In this document: positions 1 to 7,835 of the stretch, piece after piece
Numbering within the stretch: position 1 is the first letter of the stretch
Layout of the letters: each line of letters opens with the position of its first letter
Source of the DNA: Streptomyces sp. NBC_00440
Lineage (GTDB): Bacteria; Actinomycetota; Actinomycetes; Streptomycetales; Streptomycetaceae
NCBI RefSeq assembly: GCF_036014215.1
Contig: NZ_CP107921.1
Location: forward strand, 2,241,501 to 2,305,500
Reading direction: 5' to 3'
Length of the DNA stretch: 64,000 nucleotides
Translations under genes and position numbers: made by a program
The notes under the pieces: generated by a model
Seen by the model: only the letters and a program-made list of their open reading frames with translations
Told to the model about the DNA's origin: nothing
Databases searched by the model: none

Positions 1-199
1 CCGCCATCTGCGGGACAGTCCGAGTATGCGATTCAACGTGGGTGTCTTCCCTCGGCGGGGGCAAGGGGTACCGGGCGGCGCGCGAAGCCCCCGTGACATG
101 TACGCGCCGCTCGGCAAACCCTAGCGCCCGAGGCCACCGAGCAAAGAAGAGGCAATCGAGTGTCGGCGTGTCAACTCCACCACGGTGTACAGGAGTTGA

Positions 200-922
200 T
201 CAGATGAAGTAGAGGTCTTCCATCGTGCCGACAGCGTCCTCGGTGTGCCGGACACGGAACGCCGTGGCCTCGATACCGGCGCGGCTCCAAGGGTCGGCGT
301 GACCGAGAGCCAGAGCAGCCAGAGCCGCCCACTCGGTATCTCCCGGCTCGTCCTCTTCCAGGTCGATCCCGGCGTCTTCCAGCATCTCGGCCGTCAGCCC
401 CAGGGAAGCGATCACCGCTTCCGGATCGCCGGTGATGACGAACGGTTCGTCACCGGGCCATCCACTGGCGTGGAACATGGCACCGTCCGGCAGCCACACG
501 ATGTCCTCGGTGTGGTCGGCGCCTCCGTGGAAGTGCACCCGGCCGACGATCCGCGCACCGGGGAACCGCTCCCGCAAGGCCCCGGCCTCGTACAGGAGCG
601 GCGTGTCGTTGCCGTTGCCGGCGAACGCCGGATCACTGACACCGAGGGCGGGGCCCCACGCGCCGGCCTGGATGATGTCCAGTTCGGCGCGGGTGCCCGG
701 TTCGGGCGTGTGAAGCGCGGCGCACGGCCCGGCGTCTTCGAGGATCTCCTCGACGGTGCTGATCGAGGAGGCGAACTCTGCTGCCCGCGCCGCTTCGTTG
801 ACAGGCAGCGCACCAGGGCCGGGGCGAGGCTCAAGAACAGTCAGGTTGCAGTGACCCATGGAGCCGCGCACTATGCGATCGGCCGGTGAGGTCCAGAAGT
901 CATTGGCGGTCATGGCGGTCAC
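200..922 (-). CDS. conserved hypothetical protein, DUF6333-like
   Basis: A 240-residue soluble acidic protein with no signal peptide or membrane segment. It begins with an FWTSPADRIVRG motif and has a conserved-looking core (GARIVGRVHFHGGADHTED, then WLPDGAMFHASGWPGDEPF). It resembles a Streptomyces-restricted family I know as DUF6333; the family name is from memory and unchecked. Two in-frame ATGs lie near the start (MTAMTAND), so the start may be four codons later. No function can be inferred. It is not in an operon: the next gene is on the opposite strand. Confidence 0.6.
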   Translation of the reverse strand: MTAMTANDFWTSPADRIVRGSMGHCNLTVLEPRPGPGALPVNEAARAAEFASSISTVEEILEDAGPCAALHTPEPGTRAELDIIQAGAWGPALGVSDPAFAGNGNDTPLLYEAGALRERFPGARIVGRVHFHGGADHTEDIVWLPDGAMFHASGWPGDEPFVITGDPEAVIASLGLTAEMLEDAGIDLEEDEPGDTEWAALAALALGHADPWSRAGIEATAFRVRHTEDAVGTMEDLYFI

Positions 923-1126
923 CGTAGCGGCCTGCGACTCACCGGGGGAACCAGCGGAAAGGACAACAGACCGCCCGAAGAGACAGCACCCAGAAGAGGG
1001 CCTAATTCCCGTTCAGCCGGATCTATAAACCCTCGACTGCACCCAAGGGTGACTTCCTCACCCCTGCGGCAGGGTCAGCCCCTTATCGAGCGGTACGGAA
1101 TCCTGGTATGCGGGTACGGACGTCGA

Positions 1127-1489
1127 ATGGACGCCTCGAAATTTCAGCTCGCCGTCTCATCCAACACAGCCCTGTTCATGCTCCTCACCGGAATCGTGGT
1201 GGTTGCCGTGCTGCTGGCTGCTTTCGCCTGGGGGCGGCGTATCCGCGCCCGGGAACTCCCGCCACCAAAGCCGAACGAGCAGCCTCATCTTCCGAAGGAA
1301 GGCGCGGTTCACGAAACCCGGGAATACCGGGAGCCGGAGGAAATGCCCCACGACGGCTCACGCCTGCTGCCGCACGAACTCAAGGGTTCCAGCACGCACC
1401 GCAGCGCTTCGCAGAAGCCGCCGGCGGACGACGACGCCGATGGCTTCGGTGATGGCAGCAGTTTCGGCAGCGGGGGCCTCGGGAGCTGA
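1127..1489 (+). CDS. small single-pass membrane protein, DUF6479-like
   Basis: A 120-residue protein. An N-terminal hydrophobic segment at about residues 10-33 (LFMLLTGIVVVAVLLAAF) is followed by WGRRIR, giving a positive-inside stop-transfer. The rest is a hydrophilic Pro/Glu-rich tail ending in a Gly/Ser/Phe-rich stretch. The EEMPHDGSRLLPHEL motif is typical of Streptomyces proteins annotated DUF6479. An upstream in-frame start would add 26 residues, but the family begins MDA..., so the ATG at 1127 is preferred. Role unknown. A strong hairpin lies just after the stop. Confidence 0.65.
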   Translation: MDASKFQLAVSSNTALFMLLTGIVVVAVLLAAFAWGRRIRARELPPPKPNEQPHLPKEGAVHETREYREPEEMPHDGSRLLPHELKGSSTHRSASQKPPADDDADGFGDGSSFGSGGLGS

Positions 1490-1497
1490 GGCCTGTA

Positions 1498-1531
1498 CCG
1501 GAGAGGCGGGGCGACGGCCCCGCCTCTCCGG
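1498..1531. terminator. hairpin terminator between convergent genes
   Basis: Perfect 14-bp GC stem (1498-1511 with 1518-1531) and 6-nt loop. It lies 9 nt after the DUF6479-like stop and between convergent transcripts, so it could serve both that gene and the gas-vesicle operon. There is no clear T-tract, as is common in actinomycetes. Confidence 0.75.
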
Positions 1532-1586
1532 TCGTTCTTCGGTCACCGGCCCTCGTCTGCGTATCGGCCCGGTCGCCTCTCCTTGG

Positions 1587-1625
1587 CGGTGAACACACTC
1601 ACTCTGACGGTGAACACACTCACTC
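1587..1625. repeat. two 18-bp direct repeats at the 3' end of gvpK
   Basis: The sequence cggtgaacacactcactc occurs at 1587-1604 and again at 1608-1625, a period of 21 bp. The second copy covers the gvpK stop codon. It could be a small tandem duplication or a protein-binding site. Confidence 0.7.
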
Positions 1626-2045
1626 CGGCACGGAGCCGGAGCCGGAGCCGGACTGAGGCAACAGCGATCCCAACGGCCCCAGATCCAGGTTGAGATCGTC
1701 CATGGTGAGGCCGTACCGGTCACAGAGTTCGGTCATCCGGTCCTGCAGAATCATCAGCGTGAGCCCTATTCGCTCTTCCTGGTCCTCGCTGAGGTCGCCC
1801 TGATCCACGCGGTGCAGCGCCGTGCGTTCCATGAGCTGGCGCAGCAACTCCACAATAGTGAGCACCAATTTGATGAGATCGCGCTCCACGGATTCCGGGT
1901 CCGTTTCCAGGCGCCGCGCGCTGCCCCGGTGAGGGCGCGTCTCCTCCGGGCCTGCCGGAAGGAGATCGAAGGCGCGCGCAGCGGCCTTTCCGATCTCGCC
2001 GAAATTCCCCTTCTCCGAAGGGCTGCTGAGGTTATCGGCCGTCAT
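1620..2045 (-). CDS. gvpK: gas vesicle protein GvpK
   Basis: A 141-residue GvpK-family protein, last gene of the gas-vesicle operon. The conserved core (ETDPESVERDLIKLVLTIVELLRQLMERTALHRVD, then a LTLMILQDRMTEL helix) fits GvpK. The C-terminus carries a GSGSGS repeat. The ATG at 2045 is preferred because GAGGAG lies five bases upstream; a GTG at 2060 in the same frame would add five residues and also nearly touches the gvpS stop. GvpK is a minor assembly factor in known gas-vesicle systems; its exact step is unsettled. Confidence 0.92.
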   Translation of the reverse strand: MTADNLSSPSEKGNFGEIGKAAARAFDLLPAGPEETRPHRGSARRLETDPESVERDLIKLVLTIVELLRQLMERTALHRVDQGDLSEDQEERIGLTLMILQDRMTELCDRYGLTMDDLNLDLGPLGSLLPQSGSGSGSVPE

Positions 2046-2053
2046 GGGGCTCC

Positions 2054-2263
2054 TCACCACGGTGCCGGTTCGTCGGAAGTGATCGAGCGGATGACGGCAC
2101 GCAAATTGATGTGCACCAGGTCCACATCGGCGATCGAGAGGACAAGATCACCGGTGAGGACCGCCCCGCCATTGAGCAGGCGGTCCAGCAGATCGATGAG
2201 TGCTACCTGCCGCCCGGCCAGGGACTCGATGTCCGTATCGGCATTGCCCGGCGCACCGCTCAC
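2054..2263 (-). CDS. gvpS: gas vesicle protein GvpS (GvpA/J-like)
   Basis: A 69-residue member of the GvpA/GvpJ/GvpM superfamily. Its core LIDLLDRLLNGGAVLTGDLVLSIADVDLVHINLRAVI has the helix-strand-strand-helix pattern of the gas-vesicle shell fold. It is shorter than GvpA and lacks its alanine- and arginine-rich tail. The start overlaps the gvpL stop by 4 nt (ATGA), indicating translational coupling. By position it matches gvpS in Streptomyces clusters. It is probably a minor shell or nucleation subunit. Confidence 0.9.
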   Translation of the reverse strand: MSGAPGNADTDIESLAGRQVALIDLLDRLLNGGAVLTGDLVLSIADVDLVHINLRAVIRSITSDEPAPW

Positions 2264-3063
2264 TGTGAGCCGCCCTGCGCCACGGCGGGCGGCGTGGCAA
2301 AGGAGTAGGGGGCCCAGGGCCCGGTGACCTCGATCCGCACACCGGGCGTATCGCCGGCCAGCGTGTCCAGCGCCCGCCGGAATTCCCCGACCCGGGCTGC
2401 CGGGACCAGGTAGGCGTCATTGGCGATGTTCTCGCCCGGCGAGGAAGCCAGTTCGCCCTGCTGCGGCCGGTGAGGGGCCCTGGCGCGTGCCACGTCGGCC
2501 ACCCGGCCGGGGACCTCGGCGGCCAGATCCCCCGCGGCCCGGTAGGCGTCCTGCTGGTTACGGCGCTGTGCCCTGCGCTGTTGCAGGTACGCCCGCCCCG
2601 GACTGGCCGGAGCGGCGGAGCCCGGGGCCTTCGAGGGCTGGGCCTCCGCCGGGCGGTGCGGGTCCGCGTACACCTTCACGCCGAGTTCGACGTGGCCGTC
2701 GAGCCAGGAGAGCAACTCGGCGAATTCCCCGTGCCGTTCGTGGACCATGGCGGCCACGCGCTCGTCGCTGAGACAGACCGTCGCCAGTCGCAGGGGGAGG
2801 ATCGTCGTGGCCCCGTAGGCGGCTTCCACCACTGCGTGGTGGCCGCGGGCGATCTCCTCCAGCCTCTTCAGGTCCTCCATCTGTGCCTTCATGCCCTCCG
2901 AGCTGAAGGCCTCATCCGGTACGGAAGAGACCAAGGCTTCAAGGCCGTCGGCACTCACCGTCCGCAGCACGCCTCCGTCCAGGCCGGATACGGCGCCGGA
3001 GGTCACGTCACTGAGTGTGCCGGTCCGGCTCACGGCGTAGACATAGGAGATTCCGGTGTTCAC
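2260..3063 (-). CDS. gvpL: gas vesicle protein GvpL (GvpL/GvpF family)
   Basis: A 267-residue GvpL/GvpF-family protein. The N-terminus (YVYAVSR) and the motif TTILPLRLATVCLSDERVAAMV match the family, as does the C-terminal AYLVPAARVGEFRRALDTLA...VRIEVTGPWAPYSFA. A Pro/Ala/Arg/Gln-rich stretch in the middle, about residues 145-195, looks like a flexible insertion. It overlaps gvpJ by 4 nt and gvpS by 4 nt, so all three are likely coupled. The family interacts with GvpA and assists assembly. Confidence 0.92.
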   Translation of the reverse strand: MNTGISYVYAVSRTGTLSDVTSGAVSGLDGGVLRTVSADGLEALVSSVPDEAFSSEGMKAQMEDLKRLEEIARGHHAVVEAAYGATTILPLRLATVCLSDERVAAMVHERHGEFAELLSWLDGHVELGVKVYADPHRPAEAQPSKAPGSAAPASPGRAYLQQRRAQRRNQQDAYRAAGDLAAEVPGRVADVARARAPHRPQQGELASSPGENIANDAYLVPAARVGEFRRALDTLAGDTPGVRIEVTGPWAPYSFATPPAVAQGGSQ

Positions 3064-3503
3064 TGCTCGTCCCTCCTGCCCGCGTTCCCGCTGGTCTCCG
3101 CCTCCTGCGCAGCCCCTGCGGGGAGACCTGCGGCCTGCCTCAGCTCGGCCAGTTCAGCCTTGAGGCGGGCGTTCTTCTGAGCCAATGGGTCGTTCGTGGC
3201 AGAGGGGTGCAGCTTCTCCGTCTGCTGAGGTGGACGAGCCCGGGAGGACAGGGAGGGGTCGTGCTCCCACCAGTCGATGCCCATCTCCTTGGCCTTGTCC
3301 ACGGAGGCGACCAGCAGCCTGAGCTTGATCGTCAGCAGCTCGATGTCCAGCAGGTTGATCTGGATATCACCTGCGATGACGATGCCCTTGTCCAGGACAC
3401 GTTCAAGAATGTCGGCCAGATTGGCAGAGGAACCTTGCTGGCCGTATGGGGACCCCCCGGAGGGAGCCCCCATACGGCCGGCCAGTGAGTCGGGCACCTT
3501 CAT
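3060..3503 (-). CDS. gvpJ: gas vesicle protein GvpJ
   Basis: A 147-residue GvpA/J-family protein. The shell-like core is at about residues 28-75 (NLADILERVLDKGIVIAG, then IQINLLDIELLTIKLRLLVASVDKA). A C-terminal extension contains a short coiled coil (LAQKNARLKAELAELRQAAG), which separates GvpJ from GvpA. The start is 27 nt downstream of the gvpZ stop. A long inverted repeat lies inside the first codons (see 3440-3479). GvpJ is thought to be an accessory or tip subunit. Confidence 0.92.
   Translation of the reverse strand: MKVPDSLAGRMGAPSGGSPYGQQGSSANLADILERVLDKGIVIAGDIQINLLDIELLTIKLRLLVASVDKAKEMGIDWWEHDPSLSSRARPPQQTEKLHPSATNDPLAQKNARLKAELAELRQAAGLPAGAAQEAETSGNAGRRDEQ
3440..3479 (-). promoter_or_regulatory. 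long hairpin in the first codons of gvpJ
   Basis: Perfect 12-bp arms (3440-3451 and 3468-3479) enclose a second G/C-rich complementary core. In the transcript this hairpin covers about codons 9-21 of gvpJ. It could dampen ribosome progress, stabilise the upstream mRNA or terminate some transcripts before gvpJ-L-S-K. No test is possible from sequence alone. Confidence 0.5.
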
Positions 3504-3530
3504 CAGCCCCTGTCTGTGATGTCGCTCGGG

Positions 3531-4709
3531 TCAGGAACGGGCTGCGGCGGTACGGCGGCGGGAGCGGCGGGCCGGCCGGTGTTCTTCTTCCTCGTCGTCG
3601 TCGGCGAAGTCGGGCTCGGTTCCGGGGCCGTCCTCGATCTCCGCTTCTCCTTCGAGGGCTTCATCGTCCTCGGGGGCTTCGAGGCCTTCGTCGTCGTACG
3701 CGGCGTCGGGCTCGCCCTCATCGGGGAGCTCCTCGTCGTCGACTTCCTCGTCGTACTCGTCCTCGTCCTCGTCCTCGTCGAGCGAGTCGCGCCGGTCGTC
3801 CTCGCCGTCCTCGCCGTCCTGATCAGCCGAGTCGGCCGGCCCGCCGTCCTGCGCTTCCCTATCGGGGTCCGCCTGCTCCTCCGCCACGGCGTCGTCGTGC
3901 TCCACGACGACCTCGCCGTCCCGGATCTCGCCGCGCCAGCCGTCCGTGGCCTCGCCGCGCATCATGATGAACTTGCGGTAGAGCTTGAGGTCCAGCCGGG
4001 CGCGCCGGCCCTGAGCACGCCACATGTTGCCGGTCTTCTCGAACAGCCCCTTGGGGAAGTACTCAAGGACCAGCAGCACACGGGTGAGGTCGCTCGTGAT
4101 GGGGTGGAACGTCACAACGCCCCTGACGGTGCCCTTCGCCCCCTCCGTGGTCCAGGTGATCCGTTCGTCCGGTACCTGCTCGGTGACGTTCGCCTTCCAA
4201 CTGCGCGTGGACTTGGCGACCTTCACCTTCCAGTTACTGCTGGTGTCATCGGCCTTCTCGACGCTGACGACGCCCTTGGCGAACGTGCTGAACTCCTGGA
4301 ACTGCGTCCACTGGTCGTACGCCTCGCGGACGGGTACGCCCACGTCGATGTCCTCGACGATCGTCACGCTCTTGGACTTGCCCCCGCCGCCCTTGCGGCC
4401 CTTGCCGAACAGGCCCTTGACCTTCTCCTTGAGCGTGTCCTTGAGCTGGGCGCTGCCCGCGGAGAGTGCGGCCTGGGCCGGAGACTTGCCCTCCTTGAGG
4501 GCTTGCCCGCCCTTGGCCAGGCTGCCCGCCAGACCGCCCTCGCCGGGCTCGGCCAGCTTGCTGACGCCCTCGCCCAGCTTGTGTCCGAGCTGGGTGACCG
4601 CGTGTTCGGCCCGGGCATGCAGGTAGTTCTGGAGTTCGTCCTTGAGCCTGTCGGTGGCCGGATTCCGCACCACCTCGTCCTTCAGCTTGCTGAAAGCGGA
4701 GTCACTCAC
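3531..4709 (-). CDS. gvpZ: gas vesicle cluster protein GvpZ, SRPBCC domain plus acidic tail
   Basis: A 392-residue protein. The first 130 residues are helical and Lys/Ala/Gly-rich. An SRPBCC (START-like, polyketide cyclase/dehydrase) domain follows at about 130-275, beginning VTIVEDIDVGVPVREAYDQW and containing ERITWTTEG. The last 110 residues are a striking Asp/Glu-rich tail ending in a basic RRSRRRTAAARS patch. Translation should start at the GTG at 4709, which overlaps the gvpY stop by 8 nt; a longer in-frame ORF runs antisense-like through gvpY and is not supported. The position matches gvpZ in Streptomyces clusters. Its biochemical role is unknown. Confidence 0.85.
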   Translation of the reverse strand: MSDSAFSKLKDEVVRNPATDRLKDELQNYLHARAEHAVTQLGHKLGEGVSKLAEPGEGGLAGSLAKGGQALKEGKSPAQAALSAGSAQLKDTLKEKVKGLFGKGRKGGGGKSKSVTIVEDIDVGVPVREAYDQWTQFQEFSTFAKGVVSVEKADDTSSNWKVKVAKSTRSWKANVTEQVPDERITWTTEGAKGTVRGVVTFHPITSDLTRVLLVLEYFPKGLFEKTGNMWRAQGRRARLDLKLYRKFIMMRGEATDGWRGEIRDGEVVVEHDDAVAEEQADPDREAQDGGPADSADQDGEDGEDDRRDSLDEDEDEDEYDEEVDDEELPDEGEPDAAYDDEGLEAPEDDEALEGEAEIEDGPGTEPDFADDDEEEEHRPARRSRRRTAAARS

Positions 4710-5271
4710 TGCGGCCACCCCCGTTCTTGGCGTGCGTCCGCGATGCCGTCCTGCGGGTTCCGGATGCAGCCCGGCGGGCCGGCGATGACGTCTTGCGAGC
4801 GCCCTGCGACGCCTTGCCGCGCGCGGCGGAGGATGTCTTGGCCGATGTGGACTTGGCGGCCCGCTTACGAGGTGCAGGCTCGTCCGGCGCGTCCTCTTCG
4901 CTCTCTTCGCTCTCAGCGGCGCGCTCCCGGCCGTCGTCCTCCGCGGGCTCCTCGTCGTCGCTCCCGCGGCCGGACTGCTCGTCGAGCCCCAGCGCCCTCT
5001 CGTGAAGAGAGTCCGCCAGACCACTGGCGCGCTTCGTCAGCGCGGACGTGGCCGCCGACTTCGTGGCCTCTACCAGCTCCTTGCGTACCTGGCTGTTGAG
5101 ACTGGAGAGCACCGGAGAGCCGGCCACCATCTTGCCCAGCTGCGCCGGATCCAGACTCATCTTCTTGCCGGCCAGGAACATGCCCAGGCCGATCGCCAGC
5201 TTCGCCTTCTTGGTGCGTCCCAGCAGGTAGCCACCCACCAGGGCGACGCCTATCTTGCCGTTGCCTGTCAT
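4702..5271 (-). CDS. gvpY: gas vesicle cluster protein GvpY
   Basis: A 189-residue protein. An N-terminal glycine-rich hydrophobic region (about residues 6-33, VALVGGYLLGRTKKAKLAIG) suggests membrane or vesicle-surface association. An acidic middle follows (DDEEPAEDDGRERAAESEESEED), and then a Lys/Ala/Ser/Arg-rich histone-like tail. It occupies the gvpY slot between gvpG and gvpZ. Function unknown. The alternating charge blocks of GvpY and GvpZ could allow the two to bind each other, which is inference. Confidence 0.82.
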   Translation of the reverse strand: MTGNGKIGVALVGGYLLGRTKKAKLAIGLGMFLAGKKMSLDPAQLGKMVAGSPVLSSLNSQVRKELVEATKSAATSALTKRASGLADSLHERALGLDEQSGRGSDDEEPAEDDGRERAAESEESEEDAPDEPAPRKRAAKSTSAKTSSAARGKASQGARKTSSPARRAASGTRRTASRTHAKNGGGRSE

Positions 5272-5298
5272 CTGTCGTGTACCTCGTTCTCCCTGTTG

Positions 5299-5556
5299 TC
5301 AGGAATGAGCCCGCAGTCGCCGCTGGTTGGCTTCGAGCCATTCCAGCCGGTCCAGCAGCTCGTCCTCGCGACGATCGAACTCGTCCTCTTCGATACGGCC
5401 ACTCAGCAACTCCTGTTCGAGCGCCACCAGTTCGGCGCGTACGGGCTCCGGGTCGTAGTACTCCCGCTCCGCCGTCACCAGCACCTGGTCGACGACCCAT
5501 GCGGTGCCGCGCAACGGTGCCAGGGGCAGAGTCAGGATGTCGGTGATGAGGCCCAT
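5299..5556 (-). CDS. gvpG: gas vesicle protein GvpG
   Basis: An 85-residue GvpG-family protein. It has the N-terminal GLITDILTLPLAPLRG motif and the charged helical C-terminal half (ELVALEQELLSGRIEEDEFDRREDELLDRLEWLE). GGAGGG lies seven bases before the ATG. It sits 37 nt after gvpF and 27 nt before gvpY. GvpG is a minor assembly protein that works with GvpF/L. Confidence 0.93.
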   Translation of the reverse strand: MGLITDILTLPLAPLRGTAWVVDQVLVTAEREYYDPEPVRAELVALEQELLSGRIEEDEFDRREDELLDRLEWLEANQRRLRAHS

Positions 5557-5593
5557 GCCGGGCCCTCCGTTCGACCGGGATCGGTTCGCGGAC

Positions 5594-6307
5594 TCAGACG
5601 AAGCTGTAGGGCGGCAGCGGCCCGTTCAGAGAGTGCGTGAACGCGTCACCCCAGCGTTCGGCCTCTTCGTGCACGGACTGCGTGAAGGCGGCCGCCCGGT
5701 CGCGCTCGACGAGGAAGGACACGTTCAGGAAGTGCGTCTTGGTGGGCTCACCGTTCACGACGCGTACCGCGGAACGCTCCAGCCTGGAAGTGATCTCCTC
5801 CCGGTCCTGCTGTTCGTGGGCCTGGACCTCATGGGAGATCAGCTCTCCGAGGGCGAGCATCGCGTCGTGGTCCCCCGGGTTCTGGCGAGTCCGTTCACGC
5901 AACTCACGCACCGCACCGGACTCATTGACGATCTGCCGCAGCAGATCCTGTTCGTCACGGGCGACCTTCAGGTTGTACTCAAGGCACCCGTTGAGTTCCT
6001 TGAGCCGGGCGCTGTAGTCGTCATGCTGCTGCTCCAGTGCCGTGATCACCTGATCGTCGTCGGGCCCCAGCACGCCGAACCGCATCGGCAGGGCGGCACC
6101 GTCCTCCAGAAGGCTCGTCAGCACCGTCTGGTGCGCGACCAAGTCACGGCGCTTGGCCCGCAGATCCGCCGGCGCGTCACTCACGACCGCGCTCAGGTCG
6201 TCCGTGCCGACGACGCGCAACTCCGACGGCGGCTGACCGACACCGACCATGTTGTCCAGGCGCAAGGGATGCGCCGCACTGGTGATGGCGTAGATGTACG
6301 TGGACAC
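5594..6307 (-). CDS. gvpF: gas vesicle protein GvpF
   Basis: A 237-residue GvpF/GvpL-family protein. It shows the family N-terminus (STYIYAIT), the core ALPMRFGVLGPDDDQVITALEQ and the C-terminal FLNVSFLVERDRAAAFTQSV...GPLPPYSFV. It starts with GTG, three bases after the gvpA stop, and its GGAGGAG ribosome-binding site overlaps the end of gvpA. This implies tight coupling to the shell gene. GvpF binds the GvpA monomer and is thought to keep it assembly-competent. Confidence 0.93.
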   Translation of the reverse strand: MSTYIYAITSAAHPLRLDNMVGVGQPPSELRVVGTDDLSAVVSDAPADLRAKRRDLVAHQTVLTSLLEDGAALPMRFGVLGPDDDQVITALEQQHDDYSARLKELNGCLEYNLKVARDEQDLLRQIVNESGAVRELRERTRQNPGDHDAMLALGELISHEVQAHEQQDREEITSRLERSAVRVVNGEPTKTHFLNVSFLVERDRAAAFTQSVHEEAERWGDAFTHSLNGPLPPYSFV

Positions 6308-6310
6308 GGG

Positions 6311-6760
6311 CTACTCCTCCCGTCGGCTCGAACTGCGGCGGCTGCTGCTGGAAGCAGACTTGCGCGCCGGGCGCTCCTGCTTCTCCTCCGAGTCGTCGTG
6401 GCCGCCCTGAAGCGACTCACTGAACGCCTCTACCGCTCCTGACAGGGCGCCCTTGGACTTGCCCTTGGCGCCCTTCTCGGTCATGTCACCCACCAGGTCG
6501 GTGAGCTGGCTGGGTGCCTTGCGGCCGGATTCCAGATCCAACCGGTTGCACGCCTCGGCGAACCGCAGATAGGTGTCGACACTCGCGACGACCACCCGCA
6601 CATCGATCTTGAGTATCTCAATTCCGACGAGAGATACCCGGACAAAGGCATCGATGACGAGTCCCCGGTCCAGGATGAGCTCCAGGACATCGTAGAGATT
6701 CCCCGAGCCACCCCCGCTCGATGACCTGGTACTTGCATTTGATTGCTGTACAACACTCAT
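6311..6760 (-). CDS. gvpA: gas vesicle structural protein GvpA (GvpA/J family)
   Basis: A 149-residue protein with the gas-vesicle shell signature at about residues 19-75 ([45 protein letters not shown]). A long hydrophilic Lys/Ser/Glu/Arg-rich C-terminal extension of about 75 residues follows; cyanobacterial GvpA lacks it, but streptomycete GvpA-like proteins often have one. The start is the ATG at 6760, with GGAGGGA seven bases upstream; an upstream in-frame ATG is poorer. It should form the gas-permeable rib shell, if shells are made at all: many Streptomyces carry gvp genes without visible vesicles. Confidence 0.93.
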   Translation of the reverse strand: MSVVQQSNASTRSSSGGGSGNLYDVLELILDRGLVIDAFVRVSLVGIEILKIDVRVVVASVDTYLRFAEACNRLDLESGRKAPSQLTDLVGDMTEKGAKGKSKGALSGAVEAFSESLQGGHDDSEEKQERPARKSASSSSRRSSSRREE

Positions 6761-6823
6761 GCTGAACTCCCTCCAAGTGAACTGCTGTGACACAGCGGTC
6801 TCTTGGCCGGGCCCGATCCGACC

Positions 6824-7117
6824 TCAGCGGTCGATCTGCCCCTTTGCGTAACGGCGAATTCGTTCGTAGCCCACGAGTTGCCCTTGCAGGTCGAGGGAAA
6901 CCCGGTACGTGGCCATCACGCTGGCGGTGTCAGGAACCTTTTCGAGCTCCACGACCTCAATGTCCGCGGACCAGCCGTCGTCCACCGCCTTCAGGGCGGA
7001 GACCGAACTGGGCTCACACTGCAGCAATTCACCGAGCTGACCTGCGGCTCGCCGCATCGCGGTAGGAACATCGAGACGCTCGCGGCTTTCACTGTCCTTA
7101 CTGTCCGTCGTAGCCAT
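6824..7117 (-). CDS. gvpO: gas vesicle protein GvpO
   Basis: A 97-residue GvpO-family protein and first gene of the operon. The core AAGQLGELLQCEPSSVSALK...GWSADIEVVELEKVPDTASVMATYRVSLDLQGQLVGYERIRRY is the GvpO pattern. Two adjacent ATGs (7117 and 7120) are possible starts, with a GGCGGG just upstream. It lies 63 nt before gvpA. GvpO is essential in haloarchaeal systems and is often promoter-proximal in actinomycetes. Confidence 0.9.
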   Translation of the reverse strand: MATTDSKDSESRERLDVPTAMRRAAGQLGELLQCEPSSVSALKAVDDGWSADIEVVELEKVPDTASVMATYRVSLDLQGQLVGYERIRRYAKGQIDR

Positions 7118-7616
7118 CATCCCGCCTGTCGCGCACTGAAAGACTTCACCGACCCCGAATAGAAGTCCGGTGACCGCTTGTGCGGTTGTAGAGCGCGTGC
7201 CCCTGAGTACGGAACGTATGCCTCTCCCCTGAGGCACCCATTTCCGTACCGTCGCGTAACCGTCCCGTAGCTGTCGCGTACAAGCGAAGATCGAAATTGC
7301 GGATCCAGTCCGCGTGCAGGTCACAGCGGGGGGCGTTGAGCCGCGTCATGCCGGACTGCCGATACGGCGGTGATCACGACAGCAGACGGCATGCATGCCC
7401 GGACAAGGGACGGGCAGGCGGTACGGGACAGCGCGGCGGGACAGCGTGGCAGGACACGGCAGACGATCGACGCCGATCCCGATCACGGAATCCAGCATTG
7501 CCGAGCGGGCCCGTCGAGCAGGGCAGCAAACCACCCTTTCGGACTCGGCCAACGAATATTAGGTAGAATTCATCATAGGTTCCGCTCCTCCGGTTGCGGA
7601 GAAAGGGGATTTACCC
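7118..7616. other. intergenic region upstream of the gas-vesicle operon
   Basis: About 500 bp between gvpO and the divergent small LPFR peptide gene. No convincing coding frame. Presumably it carries both promoters. I could not pick a confident -35/-10 pair. A purine-rich stretch at 7420-7470 contains several GGACA repeats. Confidence 0.5.
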
Positions 7617-7745
7617 ATGCTGACTGCAATCGCAGATGTTCTGAGGTCGATCGGCGGGGCGATTGCCACCGTCGTGACCCTTCCTTTCAGGGCTGTGGCG
7701 CGACTCTTCGGCGGCGCCGCGGACAGCGCCCACGGCCATCACTGA
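7617..7745 (+). CDS. LPFR-type small protein, 42 residues
   Basis: A 42-residue peptide from ATG 7617 (AAAGGGG about eight bases upstream) to TGA 7745. It has a hydrophobic amphipathic core containing TLPFRAVARLFGGA and ends AHGHH. The LPFR...RLFGGA pattern recurs in tiny Streptomyces proteins I know as LPFR-motif small proteins. It is probably membrane-associated; function unknown. A 20-bp perfect hairpin follows. Confidence 0.7.
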   Translation: MLTAIADVLRSIGGAIATVVTLPFRAVARLFGGAADSAHGHH

Positions 7746-7779
7746 CCTTCCGGCCGGCTCCGCCCTGCAATCCCGGAAT

Positions 7780-7824
7780 GACGCACCGCCCCTCCCGGAG
7801 CTGTTCCGGGAGGGGCGGTGCGTC
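7780..7824. terminator. bidirectional hairpin terminator
   Basis: Perfect 20-bp stem (7780-7799 with 7805-7824) and 5-nt loop. It lies between the stop of the LPFR peptide (plus strand) and the stop of the small basic protein (minus strand), so it can serve both. Confidence 0.88.
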
Positions 7825-7835
7825 GGGGCGGTGTG

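Noticed and set aside
3516..5099. 527-residue plus-strand frame over gvpZ
   Set aside because: Antisense shadow with runs of Leu/Val/Arg. The minus strand encodes gvpZ with an SRPBCC domain.
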